Origin: Serpens gallinarum
GTDB taxonomy: Bacteria; Pseudomonadota; Gammaproteobacteria; Pseudomonadales; Pseudomonadaceae
Reading direction: 5' to 3'
DNA: 64,000 nt
Assembly (NCBI RefSeq): GCF_014836765.1
Contig: NZ_JACSQG010000001.1
Span: 124,001 to 188,000, forward strand
Part shown: in pieces, positions 63,978 to 64,000 of the stretch
How the letters are laid out: each line of letters starts with the position of its first letter
Position numbering within the stretch: position 1 is the stretch's first letter
The notes under the pieces: model-generated
What the model was told of the DNA's origin: nothing
What the model saw: only the letters and a program-made list of their open reading frames with translations
Database searches by the model: none
Translations under genes and position numbers: made by a program

Positions 63978-64000
63978 CGTTCGGAGAAGAATTCCTGATT
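63974..64000 (-). CDS. C-terminal end of the gene upstream of rdgB (partial)
   Basis: The last eight codons in frame read NQEFFSER then TGA, and this stop overlaps the rdgB ATG as ATGA. In P. aeruginosa a DUF4426 gene lies here as I recall, but the visible fragment is too short to prove it. Confidence 0.35.
   Translation of the reverse strand, partial: NQEFFSER

Overview
The window reads as chromosomal core DNA of a Pseudomonas-type gammaproteobacterium. It is GC-rich (roughly 60% or more by eye). It carries Pseudomonas marker genes (sutA, dadR/dadA with a ridA-type gene, pauR, a cycB-type cytochrome c5, lsfA, an OprD-family porin), GTAGGGTGGA-type and REP-type intergenic repeats, and gene orders that I recall from P. 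aeruginosa (roughly PA5312 to PA5270, then PA0310 to PA0338, then PA0378 to PA0388). No rRNA, tRNA, CRISPR array, transposase, integrase or prophage was seen.

Layout. 1-14.1 kb: amine and amino acid catabolism. It holds a partial FMN alpha-hydroxy-acid dehydrogenase, the gamma-glutamyl polyamine aldehyde dehydrogenase kauB/puuC, an MFS exporter, a phospholipase D lipoprotein, an AraC regulator divergent from a TPR protein, the oxidase puuB, dadR divergent from dadA-ridA, a YkvI-type transporter where dadX usually lies, and the polyamine regulator pauR. 14.3-17.6 kb: cytochrome c5, xpt, lsfA-ssuE, and a decayed remnant of the sulfonate operon (ssuA-ssuB-ssuF fragments). 17.6-24.5 kb: a GGDEF/EAL protein, a porin, an Anr-controlled cytochrome c peroxidase, the ComM/YifB AAA protein and ubiK. 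24.6-26.7 kb: glnK-amtB behind two NtrC sites and an RpoN promoter. 26.8-37 kb: yjbQ, sutA, the lysA-dapF-DUF484-HAD operon (with xerC missing from its usual slot), lptM, cyaY, rnk, class I adenylate cyclase and small conserved genes. 37-45.5 kb: a thioredoxin-like protein, a hydrolase, a 2OG oxygenase, DUF523, serA divergent from D-2-hydroxyglutarate dehydrogenase, an FAH-family enzyme, and a carO/ygiW-type gene behind a four-repeat response-regulator site. 45.5-53.4 kb: yegP, rpiA, ilvA, a HAD phosphatase, rppH-ptsP, a TraX-like protein and a glycine-zipper protein. 53.7-56.6 kb: a lower-GC insert with a sodium:solute symporter, its DUF4212 partner and an unknown membrane protein. 56.9-64 kb: mtgA, DUF423, thiS-thiG, trmB, DUF1329, DUF3392, hemW and rdgB.

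How the genes work together. Polyamine oxidation (PuuB, KauB, PauR) sits beside D-amino acid oxidation (DadA, RidA, DadR). Nitrogen status acts on GlnK-AmtB through NtrC/RpoN and may also be sensed by PtsP. SerA and the D-2-hydroxyglutarate dehydrogenase are a known functional pair in serine synthesis. I did not find a convincing new multi-gene system. The best leads are the loss of xerC from its operon, the dadX replacement, the eroded ssu operon, the four-repeat operator before the carO-like gene, and the low-GC symporter insert.
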